64,000 nucleotides of DNA from an uncultured Roseibium sp. (GTDB taxonomy: Bacteria > Pseudomonadota > Alphaproteobacteria > Rhizobiales > Stappiaceae), in NCBI RefSeq assembly GCF_963669205.1, contig NZ_OY769915.1:5492001-5556000 (forward strand). The letters are read 5' to 3'. The translations under genes were made by a program, and so were the position numbers. Shown here one piece after another: positions 25,251 to 34,915 of the stretch; position 1 is the first letter of the stretch; the number at the start of each line of letters is the position of its first letter. The notes beneath the pieces were generated by a model. That model was not told the origin of the DNA. It searched no databases and worked only from the letters and a program-made list of their open reading frames with translations.

Positions 25251-26630
25251 TCAGGCCGCGTTCGAAGTCCCCGCAAGACCGGCCGCGCGCAGCACGTCAT
25301 TCTGGCGCTGCCGGACCTTGGCCGCCTCGAACCCTTCGATCTGCTCGTTGAACAGCTGGAAGAAATTCAGCTGGGCGCGCAGATGCAGGAAAACACCGCC
25401 AAGCCCGATAGCCGCACGATCCATGAAGACGAATTCCTGCGGCACGGTAACCGGTCCGAGCTGCTTCAAGGCGGAATGCACCTTGAAGGCTTCTTTCCGG
25501 CCATATTCGGCGGCGGAAACGCCGTCCGCGATCGAACGCACGCGGTCGCTCAGGAGCGGTCCGTAGATGAACCGAGCCCAGATATTGAGAACCTCGACGA
25601 CTTCCTTCTTGAGGTTCTTGAACCCCCAGCGCTCATAGGCCGACACGACCCGGTCGTTGTCTTCTTCCAGCAGGCCGAGATAGAGATTGACCACGCCCTC
25701 GACGAAGGATTCCGGGAACACCCGGATACAGCCATAGTCGAGCAGGTTGATCCCCGCCGGCCGTCCCTCCTGTTCGAACACGGTGTAGTTTCCAAGATGC
25801 GGGTCGCCATGAATGACGCCGTAGTGGCTGAAGGGATGCCACCACGCATGGAACATGGTTTTTGCCAGATGATTGCGGTCTTCCTGATCATGTTCCTTGT
25901 AGTCCAGAAGCGGCTTGCCGGTAAGCCAGCCCATGGTCAGAAGCCGGCGCGTTGACAACTCGTCGACGACCGAGGGAACGCGGATCTGTTCGAAGTCGGA
26001 CAGGATCTCCTGATACATCGCGATATGCGCTGCCTCGCGCGCGTAGTCGAGTTCCTCGCGCACCCTGGCGCTGATTTCCTTCGCGATTTCGCGCGTGTCG
26101 ATCGCCGGGCTCATGCGCCGGTGCAGTGAGAACAGCATTTGCAGCTGCGAAAGGTCGGCTTCGACGGCTGAGGCCATGTCCGGGTACTGGAGCTTGCAGG
26201 CCAGGACCCGGCCGTCGTGGGCGGTGGCCCTGTGCACCTGTCCAAGCGACGCCGCCGCCGCCGGCTCACGGCCGAATTCGGCAAACCGGCCCTGCCAGTC
26301 CGCACCGAGTTCCGCGCGCATCCGGCGCTTGACGAATGCCCATCCCATTGGCGGAGCGCTCGCCTGCAGCTTTGCAAGTTCGGTGGTGTATTCGGGCGGT
26401 AGCGCGTCGGGAATGGTGGAAAGAAGTTGCGCCACCTTCATCAGTGGCCCCTTGAGCCCGCCCAGCGCTTCCGCGAGTTCGGCCGCGTTCTTGGCGTTGT
26501 CGAGATTCATCCCGAAGAACCGTGCGCCGGCAAACTTCGCGGCAATGCCGCTCATGTTCGTGCCGACCTTGGCATAGCGCCCCATACGGGCGGTGAACCG
26601 GTTGCTTTCGCGATCTTTTGACTGTGCCAT
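25251..26630 (-). CDS. UbiB/ABC1-type atypical kinase (AarF domain)
   Basis: A 459-residue protein of the UbiB/ADCK family. The family hallmarks are present: a KxGQ-like PLMKVAQLLS, the Ala-rich nucleotide loop AAAASLGQVHRA, the ATP lysine region LACKLQYPDM, the catalytic-loop equivalent VIHGDPHLGNY and the metal-binding LLDYG. Such proteins act as ATPases supporting ubiquinone biosynthesis or lipid handling. It lacks the C-terminal membrane helices of true UbiB, so a broader ABC1-family role is possible. It is encoded on the same strand as the DUF3445 and PepF genes but not tightly linked. Confidence 0.83.
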   Translation of the reverse strand: MAQSKDRESNRFTARMGRYAKVGTNMSGIAAKFAGARFFGMNLDNAKNAAELAEALGGLKGPLMKVAQLLSTIPDALPPEYTTELAKLQASAPPMGWAFVKRRMRAELGADWQGRFAEFGREPAAAASLGQVHRATAHDGRVLACKLQYPDMASAVEADLSQLQMLFSLHRRMSPAIDTREIAKEISARVREELDYAREAAHIAMYQEILSDFEQIRVPSVVDELSTRRLLTMGWLTGKPLLDYKEHDQEDRNHLAKTMFHAWWHPFSHYGVIHGDPHLGNYTVFEQEGRPAGINLLDYGCIRVFPESFVEGVVNLYLGLLEEDNDRVVSAYERWGFKNLKKEVVEVLNIWARFIYGPLLSDRVRSIADGVSAAEYGRKEAFKVHSALKQLGPVTVPQEFVFMDRAAIGLGGVFLHLRAQLNFFQLFNEQIEGFEAAKVRQRQNDVLRAAGLAGTSNAA

Positions 26631-26755
26631 TCGGCAAGCTACTCCCTGCGGCTGATCCTGTTTGCGCCATCCGGCCGGAAATCAATAGTCCAACACATAT
26701 GACCTACGGCATAGAAATCCAGCTGGACCAGTCGACAAAACGCCGCTTTCGAAAC

Positions 26756-27649
26756 TTACATCCGCTCAAGCGCTGCGGCAATTTCATCCCGGGCCCGGGT
26801 CATTCCCTTGTAGTCGAGCTGGTCTTCCGACAGATCCATCAGTTGATCGCGCAGGTCGGACGCGATGCGTTTCCGGTCGCCCTGCTCCGCCAGCTTCGCC
26901 AGCGGATCATGATGTATGCGGATCGTGAAGAGGATGTCTCCGCTGTCGGCAAGCCTGCGCAGCGTCTGCCGCTCCACTCTCAGAAACAGTCTGGCGAACG
27001 TTTCTTGCGTCACGGCGAACGGAATACGCTCCGGCATCGGGTGATGCAGGTTGCTATCGGGGTAGATCGACCAGTTGAACCGGCATACCAGTTGATCCGC
27101 CGCCAGGTTCTGAAACAGCCGTTCCACGACCTGCCCCATGCGCGCACCGTTGAAGTCCGGCACGCCCTCGTGGATCCCGGACATGGACCGGCCGATTTTT
27201 TCCGAAAGCCGCCACGATGACGGGAAACAGACCGACGCCGCGACGAGCCTGTAGCCGTCCGGTCCCTCGCGCATGATCACAATGTCTTCCTGCACCAGCC
27301 TGGACGCAGTCAGCAGGGCATCTTCACCATCCAGCGCGATCCTCCGACCGGTGCCGGTGATAACCGCTGCGCCCGTTTCAAAGGCATGGGTTCGACGATG
27401 AAATCGTTTCAGGTTGCGCGTGACGATGTCCAGCACTTCACGCTGAACGTCGAGCGTGTCCTCCTCGGCGCGGAAAACGGCAGCAAGGTCCTTCGAAAAA
27501 AGGCGTTCCTTCTCCGCCAGATGCGCGTCCAGGAACGGGTCCGGTTCCAGCCAGTCCTCTTCGCCGATCGGCTTCAGTCCGACGGTGAAGGGCTGCGTCG
27601 ATCCGTCATAGGGACGATGCCTGAACGGTGGCTCTTTGTGGACTGGCAT
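26756..27649 (-). CDS. DUF3445 family, heme-dependent oxidative N-demethylase-like
   Basis: A 297-residue protein matching DUF3445. Family marks include the early LKPIGEEDWLEPDPF, CFPSSWRLSEKIGRSM (with the conserved Cys-x-Pro and Trp), IHEGVPDF and the RFNWSIYPD block. Characterised relatives form heme-containing oxidative demethylases for methylamines, but many DUF3445 proteins have no assigned substrate. It ends 20 bp upstream-side of the PepF stop on the same strand, so they may form an operon (pepF first). Confidence 0.8.
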   Translation of the reverse strand: MPVHKEPPFRHRPYDGSTQPFTVGLKPIGEEDWLEPDPFLDAHLAEKERLFSKDLAAVFRAEEDTLDVQREVLDIVTRNLKRFHRRTHAFETGAAVITGTGRRIALDGEDALLTASRLVQEDIVIMREGPDGYRLVAASVCFPSSWRLSEKIGRSMSGIHEGVPDFNGARMGQVVERLFQNLAADQLVCRFNWSIYPDSNLHHPMPERIPFAVTQETFARLFLRVERQTLRRLADSGDILFTIRIHHDPLAKLAEQGDRKRIASDLRDQLMDLSEDQLDYKGMTRARDEIAAALERM

Positions 27650-27669
27650 CGGCGCGCGGTCCGTCTACC

Positions 27670-29496
27670 TCACGCCTTATCCAGCTCTTCAAGCTCATCG
27701 ATAAGCCGTTCGATAACGGAAAGGCCCTTTTTCCAGAAATCAGGGTCCGTGGCGCTCAGGCCGAACGGCGCCAGCAGCTCCGAATGATGCTTCGTGCCGC
27801 CAGCCTTCAAAAGCTCGAAATACTTCTCCTGAAATCCGGTTTCGGCATCTTCGTAGACCGCAAAGAGCGAGTTCACCAGGCAATCGCCGAACGCGTAGGC
27901 ATAGACATAGAACGGCGAGTGTATGAAATGCGGAATGTAGGTCCAGAACGTTTCGTATCCCTCGTTCAACCTGATCGCAGGCCCGAGGCTCTCACCCTGA
28001 ACCGACATCCACAGCTCGCCGATCTTCTCGGCGGTCAGTTCCCCGTTGCGCCGTTCCGTGTGGACCTTACGCTCGAAGCTGTAGAAAGCGATCTGTCTGA
28101 CCACCGTGTTGATCATGTCTTCGGCCTTGGACGCCAGCATGATCTTTCGGGTTTGCGGATTGTCCGCCTTCGCCAGAAGCGACTTGAATGTCAGCATTTC
28201 GCCGAAAACGCTGGCGGTCTCCGCAAGTGTCAGCGGGGTCGGTGCCATCAGCGGACCATTGTGACCGGCCAGCACCTGGTGGACGCCGTGCCCGAGTTCG
28301 TGGGCGAGCGTCATCACGTCACGGATCTTGCCCTGGTAGTTGACCAGCACATAGGGATGCGCACTCGGCACCGTGGGATGCGCAAAGGCACCCGGGGCCT
28401 TTCCTGAGCGGGCCGGCGCATCGATCCAGCCATTGTCGAAGAACCGGCCCGCGATTTCCGACATCTGAGGCGAAAAGGCGTCATAGGCGGACAGCACTGT
28501 CTGCCTCGCTTCCTCCCAGGGGATCACCCGCGTGTCCGCGTCCGGAAGCGGCGCATTCCGGTCCCAGCTGTTCAGCTGATCCGTTCCGAGCCAGCCCGCC
28601 TTCAGCTTGTAATACCGGTGAGAAAGCCGCGGATAGGCATCGCGGACAGAGGCCACGAGTGCGTCAACGACATCACGCTCGACCCGGTTGGCCAGATGTC
28701 TGCTGTCGGCAATATCCTTGAAGTTCCGCCAGCGGTCGGAGATTTCCTTGTCCTTCGCCAGCGTGTTGGTGATCAGCGCGAATGTTCGCAGATTGTCCGA
28801 AAAGGTCTCGTTGAGCGCCTGAAAGGCCTGTCGGCGCTTGTCCGCCGCCGGGTCGACCAGAAGATTGAGCGTCGGCTCGATTGCAAGCTTGTCGCCGTCG
28901 ACATTGAAGGTGAGCGCGGCCATCGTCTCGTCGAACAGCCGGTTCCAGGCATTGCTTCCCGTGACCGACTTTTCGTGAAACAGCTGTTCGACGCGATCTT
29001 CAAGCTGATACGGCTTGCCCTTGCGCAGATCCTCGACCCAGGGCCGGTAGTGCCCGAGCTGGCTGTCCTCCAGCGCCGCATCCATGACTTCGTCTTCGAC
29101 GGTGTTCAGCTCAAGACCAAAAAACAGCAGGTGGGAACTGGCCGTCGTGATCTGCTCCTGCACGTCGCCATAAAACTTCTGCGCCGCGGGGTCGATGGTG
29201 TTACCCGCATAGACCAGGCCTGCGAACGAAATCAGCCGCCCCATGAGATCTTCCAGGTCCTCATAGGCGCGGATCGCGGTCACGAGGGCTGCAACATTAT
29301 CCTTCGCCAGCTCCGAAAGCCGGCCCTTGTAGGAGGCCTCGAAGGTTTTTGCGCGTTCCAGGCTTTCTTTCAGGTCGCGCTCGATCTCGGGCGCATCCAT
29401 TGCGGCATAGAGATCGGTCAGATCCCACTCCGGCAAGGCACCGAGTGCGGTGGATCCGGCGGACTGAGGAGCATGGACGGGGTACGGAAGGGGCAT
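27670..29496 (-). CDS. pepF: M3 family oligoendopeptidase (PepF type)
   Basis: A 608-residue zinc metallopeptidase. The M3 active site HELGHGVHQ is intact, with the downstream Glu in LAETASVFGEM and substrate residues in GYETFWTYIPHFIHSPFYVYAYAFG. It cleaves short peptides in the cytoplasm. The start MPLPYPVHAP at 29496 was chosen by family length; 28 upstream in-frame codons are unlikely to be used. It is divergent from an NtrC-type regulator. DUF3445 follows 20 bp after the stop. Confidence 0.9.
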   Translation of the reverse strand: MPLPYPVHAPQSAGSTALGALPEWDLTDLYAAMDAPEIERDLKESLERAKTFEASYKGRLSELAKDNVAALVTAIRAYEDLEDLMGRLISFAGLVYAGNTIDPAAQKFYGDVQEQITTASSHLLFFGLELNTVEDEVMDAALEDSQLGHYRPWVEDLRKGKPYQLEDRVEQLFHEKSVTGSNAWNRLFDETMAALTFNVDGDKLAIEPTLNLLVDPAADKRRQAFQALNETFSDNLRTFALITNTLAKDKEISDRWRNFKDIADSRHLANRVERDVVDALVASVRDAYPRLSHRYYKLKAGWLGTDQLNSWDRNAPLPDADTRVIPWEEARQTVLSAYDAFSPQMSEIAGRFFDNGWIDAPARSGKAPGAFAHPTVPSAHPYVLVNYQGKIRDVMTLAHELGHGVHQVLAGHNGPLMAPTPLTLAETASVFGEMLTFKSLLAKADNPQTRKIMLASKAEDMINTVVRQIAFYSFERKVHTERRNGELTAEKIGELWMSVQGESLGPAIRLNEGYETFWTYIPHFIHSPFYVYAYAFGDCLVNSLFAVYEDAETGFQEKYFELLKAGGTKHHSELLAPFGLSATDPDFWKKGLSVIERLIDELEELDKA

Positions 29497-29640
29497 ATTC
29501 AACTCCGGTGAGACCCTGCCCGAGCGGGCAGCAAGCGTTTGTTTTTCGGATATGTAGGACGGTCGGCCGCCGCCGTGCAATTCAGAAATCCGAAAATTCT
29601 CGTTTGGCGGGGACGATTTATTTACCCGATTGCGACCACA

Positions 29641-31239
29641 ATGGATCGAAACGAGACAAATTCAAGTGAACTGATCCGGCCCATGCAAGCATCCAGTGGT
29701 AAAATTCTCATTGTCGACGACGACCCGATTCAGCGCCGGCTTCTCGAAGAAGCGGTGAAGAAATTCGGCTATCGCTCGAAAACGGCGGAAAACGGCGTCG
29801 AGGCGATGCAGATCATGAATGGTCCGGAGGCCAGTGAGATCGACCTCATTATCCTGGACATGGTCATGCCGGAACTGGATGGCATGGGCGTCCTGGAGCA
29901 GCTGCGCAGCAACAAGAACGCGACGCCGGTAATTGTTCAGACCGGCCATGGCGGTATTGACACCGTGGTCGGCGTCATGAATGCGGGCGCCCAGGATTTC
30001 GTCGTCAAACCGGTTGCACCCGAACGTCTCAACGTGTCGATCCGCAACCTTCTGAAAACCTCCGCCCTGGAGGATGAAATCACCCGGTTCCGGAAACAGG
30101 CGTCCGGCACGCTGACCTTTTCGGACATCATCACGCACTCCGCAGCCATGGAACGTGTGATCAGCCTGGGCAAGCGTGCGGCCGCCTCCAATATCCCGAT
30201 CCTGATCGAGGGCGAAAGCGGTGTCGGCAAGGAGATGATCGCCAGCGCGATCCAGGGGTCCAGCGACCGCAGGTCCAAACCGCTCATTGCCGTCAATTGC
30301 GGCGCCATCGCCGAAAATCTCGTGGAATCCATCCTGTTCGGACACGAAAAGGGCGCCTTTACCGGCGCTGTCGACAAACATGTCGGCAAGTTCCAGGAAG
30401 CCCATGGCGGGACGTTGTTCCTCGACGAGGTCGGGGAATTGCCGCAGGATGTTCAGGTCAAGCTGCTCCGCGCCCTGCAGGAGAACGAAATCGACCCGAT
30501 CGGCGCCCGCCGGCCGGTAAAGGTGGATTTCCGCCTGATATCGGCGACCAACCGCCGCCTGATCGATCAGGTCAAGGAAGGCGTATTCCGCGAAGATCTT
30601 TACTACCGGCTGAATGTTTTCCCGATCTGGATCCCGCCGCTGCGCGACCGGCGTGAGGACATCCCGGCGCTGACCCGTCATTTCCTGGCGCGCTTCGCCG
30701 CCGAGGAAGGAAAGCCGCATGTCGCCGGTGTCCGAAGCGATACCGTGGCGATGCTCCAGGACTACCACTGGCCCGGCAATATCCGCCAGCTGGAGAACGC
30801 CGTGTTCAGGGCCGTAGTCCTGTGCGACGGCGCTCAGCTGACGATCAGCGATTTCCCGCAGGTTGCCGCCGCCGTCGACCAGCCCGTCGCGGAACCCGTG
30901 CCGCCGCTGCAATCAAAGAGTATTATCAGTGAACCCGCCGCCGCACAGGCCGCCGCAGGTGTGAGCGCGGAAGCGCCGTCGCCCGAGGCTCCCGGCGGGT
31001 CGGCTTCTCCGGCCGGATTTGAGTTTGCCGCCCCCTTCGGCTTCATGCGCAATCTCGACAAGGAGGGCCACGTCAGAAAGCTTGCCGACATCGAGGAAGA
31101 GTTGATTCGCGCCGCCATAAATCACTATTCCGGCCGCATGACCGAAGTGGCCAAACGTCTTGGGATCGGCCGGTCCACACTTTATCGCAAGCTCAAGGAA
31201 TACGGTCTGGAAGACGACGACAAGAATGCCGCAGCCTGA
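29641..31239 (+). CDS. NtrC-family sigma-54 response regulator
   Basis: A 532-residue protein with three domains: a receiver (residues about 20-135; acidic pocket VDDDP, phospho-acceptor in LIILDMVMPELDG), an AAA+ sigma-54 interaction domain (Walker A GESGVGKEM, the sigma-54 contact loop GAFTGA, Walker B GGTLFLDEVGEL) and a Fis-type helix-turn-helix at the C-terminus (MTEVAKRLGIGRSTLYRKL). A Pro/Ala-rich linker of about 80 residues before the HTH is longer than usual. No histidine kinase gene is nearby, so it is an orphan regulator here. ATG 29641 or 29683 are both possible starts. Confidence 0.87.
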   Translation: MDRNETNSSELIRPMQASSGKILIVDDDPIQRRLLEEAVKKFGYRSKTAENGVEAMQIMNGPEASEIDLIILDMVMPELDGMGVLEQLRSNKNATPVIVQTGHGGIDTVVGVMNAGAQDFVVKPVAPERLNVSIRNLLKTSALEDEITRFRKQASGTLTFSDIITHSAAMERVISLGKRAAASNIPILIEGESGVGKEMIASAIQGSSDRRSKPLIAVNCGAIAENLVESILFGHEKGAFTGAVDKHVGKFQEAHGGTLFLDEVGELPQDVQVKLLRALQENEIDPIGARRPVKVDFRLISATNRRLIDQVKEGVFREDLYYRLNVFPIWIPPLRDRREDIPALTRHFLARFAAEEGKPHVAGVRSDTVAMLQDYHWPGNIRQLENAVFRAVVLCDGAQLTISDFPQVAAAVDQPVAEPVPPLQSKSIISEPAAAQAAAGVSAEAPSPEAPGGSASPAGFEFAAPFGFMRNLDKEGHVRKLADIEEELIRAAINHYSGRMTEVAKRLGIGRSTLYRKLKEYGLEDDDKNAAA

Positions 31240-31417
31240 ATCACGTCAAGATTCAGGCGGCATCTGTCAAATGGACGATTTTTTGACGCATTCTGCCCTT
31301 ATCCAGCCCTCATGCAGGGTTTTTCCGGTTTGCGCGGGCGTCGTTGCATTTATGCTACGATTTCCAGGCAAGCGAATTTAGGGTAAAAACTTCTTAACTT
31401 GCAGCGGTTAGTGTTTG

Positions 31418-31452
31418 GCTCCTGCTGGGGAGCAAGGGATGGGCGTAAGCCC
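31418..31452 (+). promoter_or_regulatory. Structured 5' leader of the DUF882 gene
   Basis: Two compact hairpins precede the TTG start at 31475: GCTCC-tgctgg-GGAGC at 31418-31433 and GGGC-gtaa-GCCC at 31441-31452, the latter with a GNRA-like loop. Only weak purine-rich sequence (GAGATAGAGA) separates them from the start. They may control translation, but this is inference from structure alone. Confidence 0.35.
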
Positions 31453-31474
31453 TCTAAAAACGGCGAGATAGAGA

Positions 31475-33283
31475 TTGCGTAACCGATTTTTTGATTTCGG
31501 CGCCGTCGATTGGCTGACGCGAGCAGCGAGGGTTGCAGTAGCATGCGTGATCACGCTTGCCTGCCTCACGACGATCGCGCATGCGCAGACCCGCACGCTG
31601 AAGCTTTACAACACCCATACCAAAGAGCGTGTCTCGATCACGTTCAAGAAAAACGGCCGCTACATTCCGGGCGGCCTGCGCGAGGTCAACCGCTTCCTGC
31701 GTGACTGGCGCCGCAACGAGATCACCAAGATCGATCCTGAACTTCTCGACCTGATCTGGGAAGTCTATCGTGAGGTTCGCGCCCGGGACTATATCTACGT
31801 CGTTTCCAGCTACCGCTCGCCGGCGACCAACAACATGCTGCGCAAGCGCTCCAGGGGTGTGGCAAAGAACAGCCAGCACACGCTCGGCAAGGCCATGGAC
31901 TTCTATATTCCAGGTGTGAATCTTGCGAAGCTTCGGGCGACCGGTCTGCGCAAACAGGTGGGCGGCGTCGGTTACTACCCGCGTTCCGGTTCACCGTTCG
32001 TGCATATGGATACCGGGCGCGTGCGTCACTGGCCGAAGATGAGCAGGTCCCAGCTGGCGAAGGTTTTCCCGAACGGCAAGACGCTTCACATTCCCTCGGA
32101 CGGCAAGCCCATGAAAGGCTACAAGCTGGCGCTTGCAGAATCCAAGTCCGGAAAGCGCAGGTCGATCACCAAACCGACGATCGTCGCCTCCGGCAGAAAC
32201 GCGAATTCCAACACTTCCAGTTCCGGCCTGAACACGCGGGACCAGAACCTGACCGCGCCCGGCAAACCGATCCAGACCGCATCCACCAGCGAAAGACCGG
32301 CATCAGCGGACAGCAGCAGCGGCGGCAGCCTGTTCGCAGGCCTGTTCCGGGGTGGGTCCAGAAACGAGGACCAGGCGAACCGCGGCGGCACGGCCGGCAA
32401 TCGGACCACCACGGCGCGCGTATCCCCTGTTGTCAAGAACCCGCCGATCCCGGCACCCAAATTCAGGGCAACGCCGCCGCAGGACGCGGCTCCGGAAGTC
32501 CTGCTCGCAAGCGCCTCGCCCGGTGCCAAACCGGCAGGGGCCGGACCGGTGCCGCCGCAAGCCATCGGCACTGCGCCCGCTCCCAACACGCTGGATTCCC
32601 AGCGTTTCGCGCTTGAAAACGGGCAAACTGTGGCCGCCAACGAGGCGATCGACTCCCGGTTCCAGGTCGCCGCACTGCCCGGTCAGAAGCCGGACAATGG
32701 CCTGAGCGAAGCTGCGAAGCTCGCAGCGGCGCAACTTGGCATCGACGAAACGTCCGCGCCATCCGCGGCACCGCAAACAGACGATCCCGTTGCCGCGATT
32801 GCCGCTGCCACGGGCACTGCGGCGCCGTTCCCGGCGCCTGCACCGCGTCCGGAGGCGACGCTGGCCTATGCATCGGCGACGGCAGCCCCACCTGTCCTGA
32901 ACAGGTCGCTGCGGACGAACGCCGGCTCGCAGCCGCAGGCCGCTCCCGCACAACTTGGGGCGGCACCGGCCGGCAATGCCCCCGCAACCGCACAACCTTC
33001 TCTCTCGGGCCGCATTCCCCGCGACCAGATCATCGACCCGATGGCCGGCTTTGCAAGCTTGCCGGACAAGTCCGAACCGGTACTGCTTTCAGGAGCAGGC
33101 ACCACGCGCCATCAGAAATTCGCACTGCTCAGCCACCCGAACCAGCGCCAGCTCAAGAACGTGATGATGCCGGGCAACCGCTTCGTCTCGGCGAGCTTCG
33201 AGGATGCGCCATACGGCGCACTGAGAACCGACCGGTTTGATGGTCCCGCAATCGTGGTACTGCCGGTTCGCTACGCACGATAA
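31475..33283 (+). CDS. Secreted DUF882 peptidase-like protein (M15/YcbK fold)
   Basis: A 602-residue protein. Residues 1-37 are a signal peptide ending AHAQ. Residues 38-200 are the DUF882 domain, related to M15 zinc peptidases acting on peptidoglycan: SSYRSP, then SQHTLGKAMDFYIPG and a late FVHMDTGRVRHW carry the zinc and catalytic His/Asp positions. The remaining 400 residues are low-complexity, rich in Ala, Pro and Ser, and probably span the periplasm or wall. The start is TTG at 31475, the first possible codon after an in-frame stop, and it yields a proper signal peptide. Confidence 0.83.
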   Translation: MRNRFFDFGAVDWLTRAARVAVACVITLACLTTIAHAQTRTLKLYNTHTKERVSITFKKNGRYIPGGLREVNRFLRDWRRNEITKIDPELLDLIWEVYREVRARDYIYVVSSYRSPATNNMLRKRSRGVAKNSQHTLGKAMDFYIPGVNLAKLRATGLRKQVGGVGYYPRSGSPFVHMDTGRVRHWPKMSRSQLAKVFPNGKTLHIPSDGKPMKGYKLALAESKSGKRRSITKPTIVASGRNANSNTSSSGLNTRDQNLTAPGKPIQTASTSERPASADSSSGGSLFAGLFRGGSRNEDQANRGGTAGNRTTTARVSPVVKNPPIPAPKFRATPPQDAAPEVLLASASPGAKPAGAGPVPPQAIGTAPAPNTLDSQRFALENGQTVAANEAIDSRFQVAALPGQKPDNGLSEAAKLAAAQLGIDETSAPSAAPQTDDPVAAIAAATGTAAPFPAPAPRPEATLAYASATAAPPVLNRSLRTNAGSQPQAAPAQLGAAPAGNAPATAQPSLSGRIPRDQIIDPMAGFASLPDKSEPVLLSGAGTTRHQKFALLSHPNQRQLKNVMMPGNRFVSASFEDAPYGALRTDRFDGPAIVVLPVRYAR

Positions 33284-33313
33284 CCGGCTTCGAAAAAACA
33301 GGCACGAACCAAA

Positions 33314-33340
33314 AAAAGAGCGGTCCATGACCGCTCTTTT
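33314..33340. terminator. Bidirectional terminator, DUF882 gene / gapR
   Basis: Stem AAAAGAGCGGT / ACCGCTCTTTT with a five-base loop and A/T runs on both sides lies between convergent genes. Confidence 0.87.
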
Positions 33341-33373
33341 CTTTTGTGGCTATTGCCCTCAAACGGGAAAGGC

Positions 33374-33640
33374 TCAGCTTTCCGGGGCAGCCGGACCGGC
33401 CATGCCGAGCGCGTGCATGTAAAGGTCCAGAACGGCCTCTTCCTCTTCACGCTCGTGCGGCTGCTTCTTGCGCAGCGACACCACCTTGCGCAGGATCTTC
33501 ACGTCGTAGCCGTTGCCCTTGGCTTCGGCATACACATCCTTGATGTCGTCGGCGATGACTTTCTTTTCTTCTTCCAAACGCTCGATGCGTTCAACAAAGG
33601 CGCGCAGCTGGTCTGCTGCGACTCCACCCGGATCGGACAT
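33374..33640 (-). CDS. gapR: Nucleoid-associated protein GapR (DUF2312)
   Basis: An 88-residue helical protein with the DUF2312 signature: LRAFVERIERLEEEKKVIA, then DIKDVYAEAKGNGYDVKILRKVV. In Caulobacter GapR binds AT-rich, overtwisted DNA ahead of polymerases and forks and is needed for normal replication. An AGGAG site precedes the ATG. It is downstream of, and on the same strand as, DUF1244 and N-formylglutamate amidohydrolase, a synteny often seen in Rhizobiales. Confidence 0.9.
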   Translation of the reverse strand: MSDPGGVAADQLRAFVERIERLEEEKKVIADDIKDVYAEAKGNGYDVKILRKVVSLRKKQPHEREEEEAVLDLYMHALGMAGPAAPES

Positions 33641-33774
33641 GAATTCTGGTCTCCTTTTTCATTCTTCTTGATGGCTCAACAGCCGGTTCCAGGCGAAAGC
33701 TGCCCGCCCGGATCATTGGCAGAAGGGTTTACCGGTCTTCCGCGCCGCTTCTGGCCGCGCGAAGGGCCGGCAGT

Positions 33775-34071
33775 TCAGTGCGAGGGTTTGTTCTTGTCGA
33801 AAGCGGCCTGCTGGTCAGCCGTGGCTTCGGTCTGGTACTTGTCCTTCCACTCGCCGTAAGGCATGCCGTAGACGATTTCGCGCGCATCCGCCTTCTCCAG
33901 CGAAATGCCCTTTTCCTGCGCTGCGTCCTGGTACCAGTTGGACAGGCAATTCCGGCAGAACCCGGCAAGGTTCATCATGTCGATGTTCTGAACATCGGTG
34001 CGGTTCCGCAAGTGATCGACGAGGCGCCGGAAAACCGCAGCCTCCAATTCCTGTTTCGTTTGATCGTCCAT
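33775..34071 (-). CDS. DUF1244 protein
   Basis: A 98-residue protein matching DUF1244: AAVFRRLVDHLRNRTDVQNIDMMNLAGFCRNCLSNW (two Cys of a CRNC motif), then REIVYGMPYGEWKDKYQ. The family is restricted to proteobacteria and is of unknown function; the CxxC-like pair could bind metal. It starts 35 bp after N-formylglutamate amidohydrolase and precedes gapR. Confidence 0.85.
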   Translation of the reverse strand: MDDQTKQELEAAVFRRLVDHLRNRTDVQNIDMMNLAGFCRNCLSNWYQDAAQEKGISLEKADAREIVYGMPYGEWKDKYQTEATADQQAAFDKNKPSH

Positions 34072-34105
34072 CGCAACGGGTTCCTTCACTGTCGGTCTCT
34101 GCCTG

Positions 34106-34915
34106 TCAACGCGTGTCGCTTCGCGAATTGAAATGCCGGATCTCCCTGCACGCGCCAAGGCTCGCGATGTCGCGCAGGATCGGCACCAGCCGTCCGGCCC
34201 ATTCCATTTGACCGGCCTGGTCGGCAATCAGGTCCTGCCTCAGTTCCAAAAGAACGTGGGCCAGCCCGCGACTGGTGCCATGCCGGTACATCGTATCGTT
34301 CTTGAGTGCGCCGTCATAAGGCTCGTTATCCCCGATGACAAGATCATCCTGGCCTCTCAAGCCGCTCAGCATGGGCTCGACCGCGCGCGCGTCCTGATCC
34401 CAAAGGACGGTCGCGTGCCAGGGTCTGGGTACGCCGCGCCAGATCGGCGTGAAGCTGTGGATCGACACGATGACGGGTGGTGCGGCAACGCCGATCATCG
34501 CATCCAGCGTCTGGTCGATCAGATCGTGATAGGGCTTGTGGAACTGTTCGATACGGTACGCGCGCTCGGCCTCGTCGACACGGGCATTTCCCGGCACGAC
34601 CGCGCCGTCGGACAGGCGCATGATCAGCGTCGGGTCGTCTTCTCCCCTGTTCGGATCGATCAGCAAGCGTGAGAAGGTTGAAAGACAGGCAGGCGCGTCC
34701 AGTTGCTTCGCAAGTTCGAGCGTAACGGCGCGGGCACCGATATCGTAGCCGATGTGACGCTCGAACTGCTCCGGTGCCACCCCGAGATTTCCGTAGCCTG
34801 GCGGCACGGTGTTGCGGGCATGGTCGCACAGAAGCAGGAGTCCGGACTTCAGGTTGCCAGTCACATATTCGGTCGGCCGAAAAATCTCACTCGCTATCGC
34901 TGCTGTCTGTGTCAT
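34106..34915 (-). CDS. N-formylglutamate amidohydrolase
   Basis: A 269-residue FGase-family enzyme with LLLCDHARNTVPPGYGNLG (zinc-site Asp-His), HIGYDIGA, RLLIDPNRGEDDP and VSIHSFTP. It hydrolyses N-formyl-glutamate or related acylated amino acids. There are no histidine-utilisation genes nearby, so the substrate may differ from that of HutG. It is the first gene of a three-gene set with DUF1244 and gapR. A second family member lies at 40273. Confidence 0.87.
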   Translation of the reverse strand: MTQTAAIASEIFRPTEYVTGNLKSGLLLLCDHARNTVPPGYGNLGVAPEQFERHIGYDIGARAVTLELAKQLDAPACLSTFSRLLIDPNRGEDDPTLIMRLSDGAVVPGNARVDEAERAYRIEQFHKPYHDLIDQTLDAMIGVAAPPVIVSIHSFTPIWRGVPRPWHATVLWDQDARAVEPMLSGLRGQDDLVIGDNEPYDGALKNDTMYRHGTSRGLAHVLLELRQDLIADQAGQMEWAGRLVPILRDIASLGACREIRHFNSRSDTR

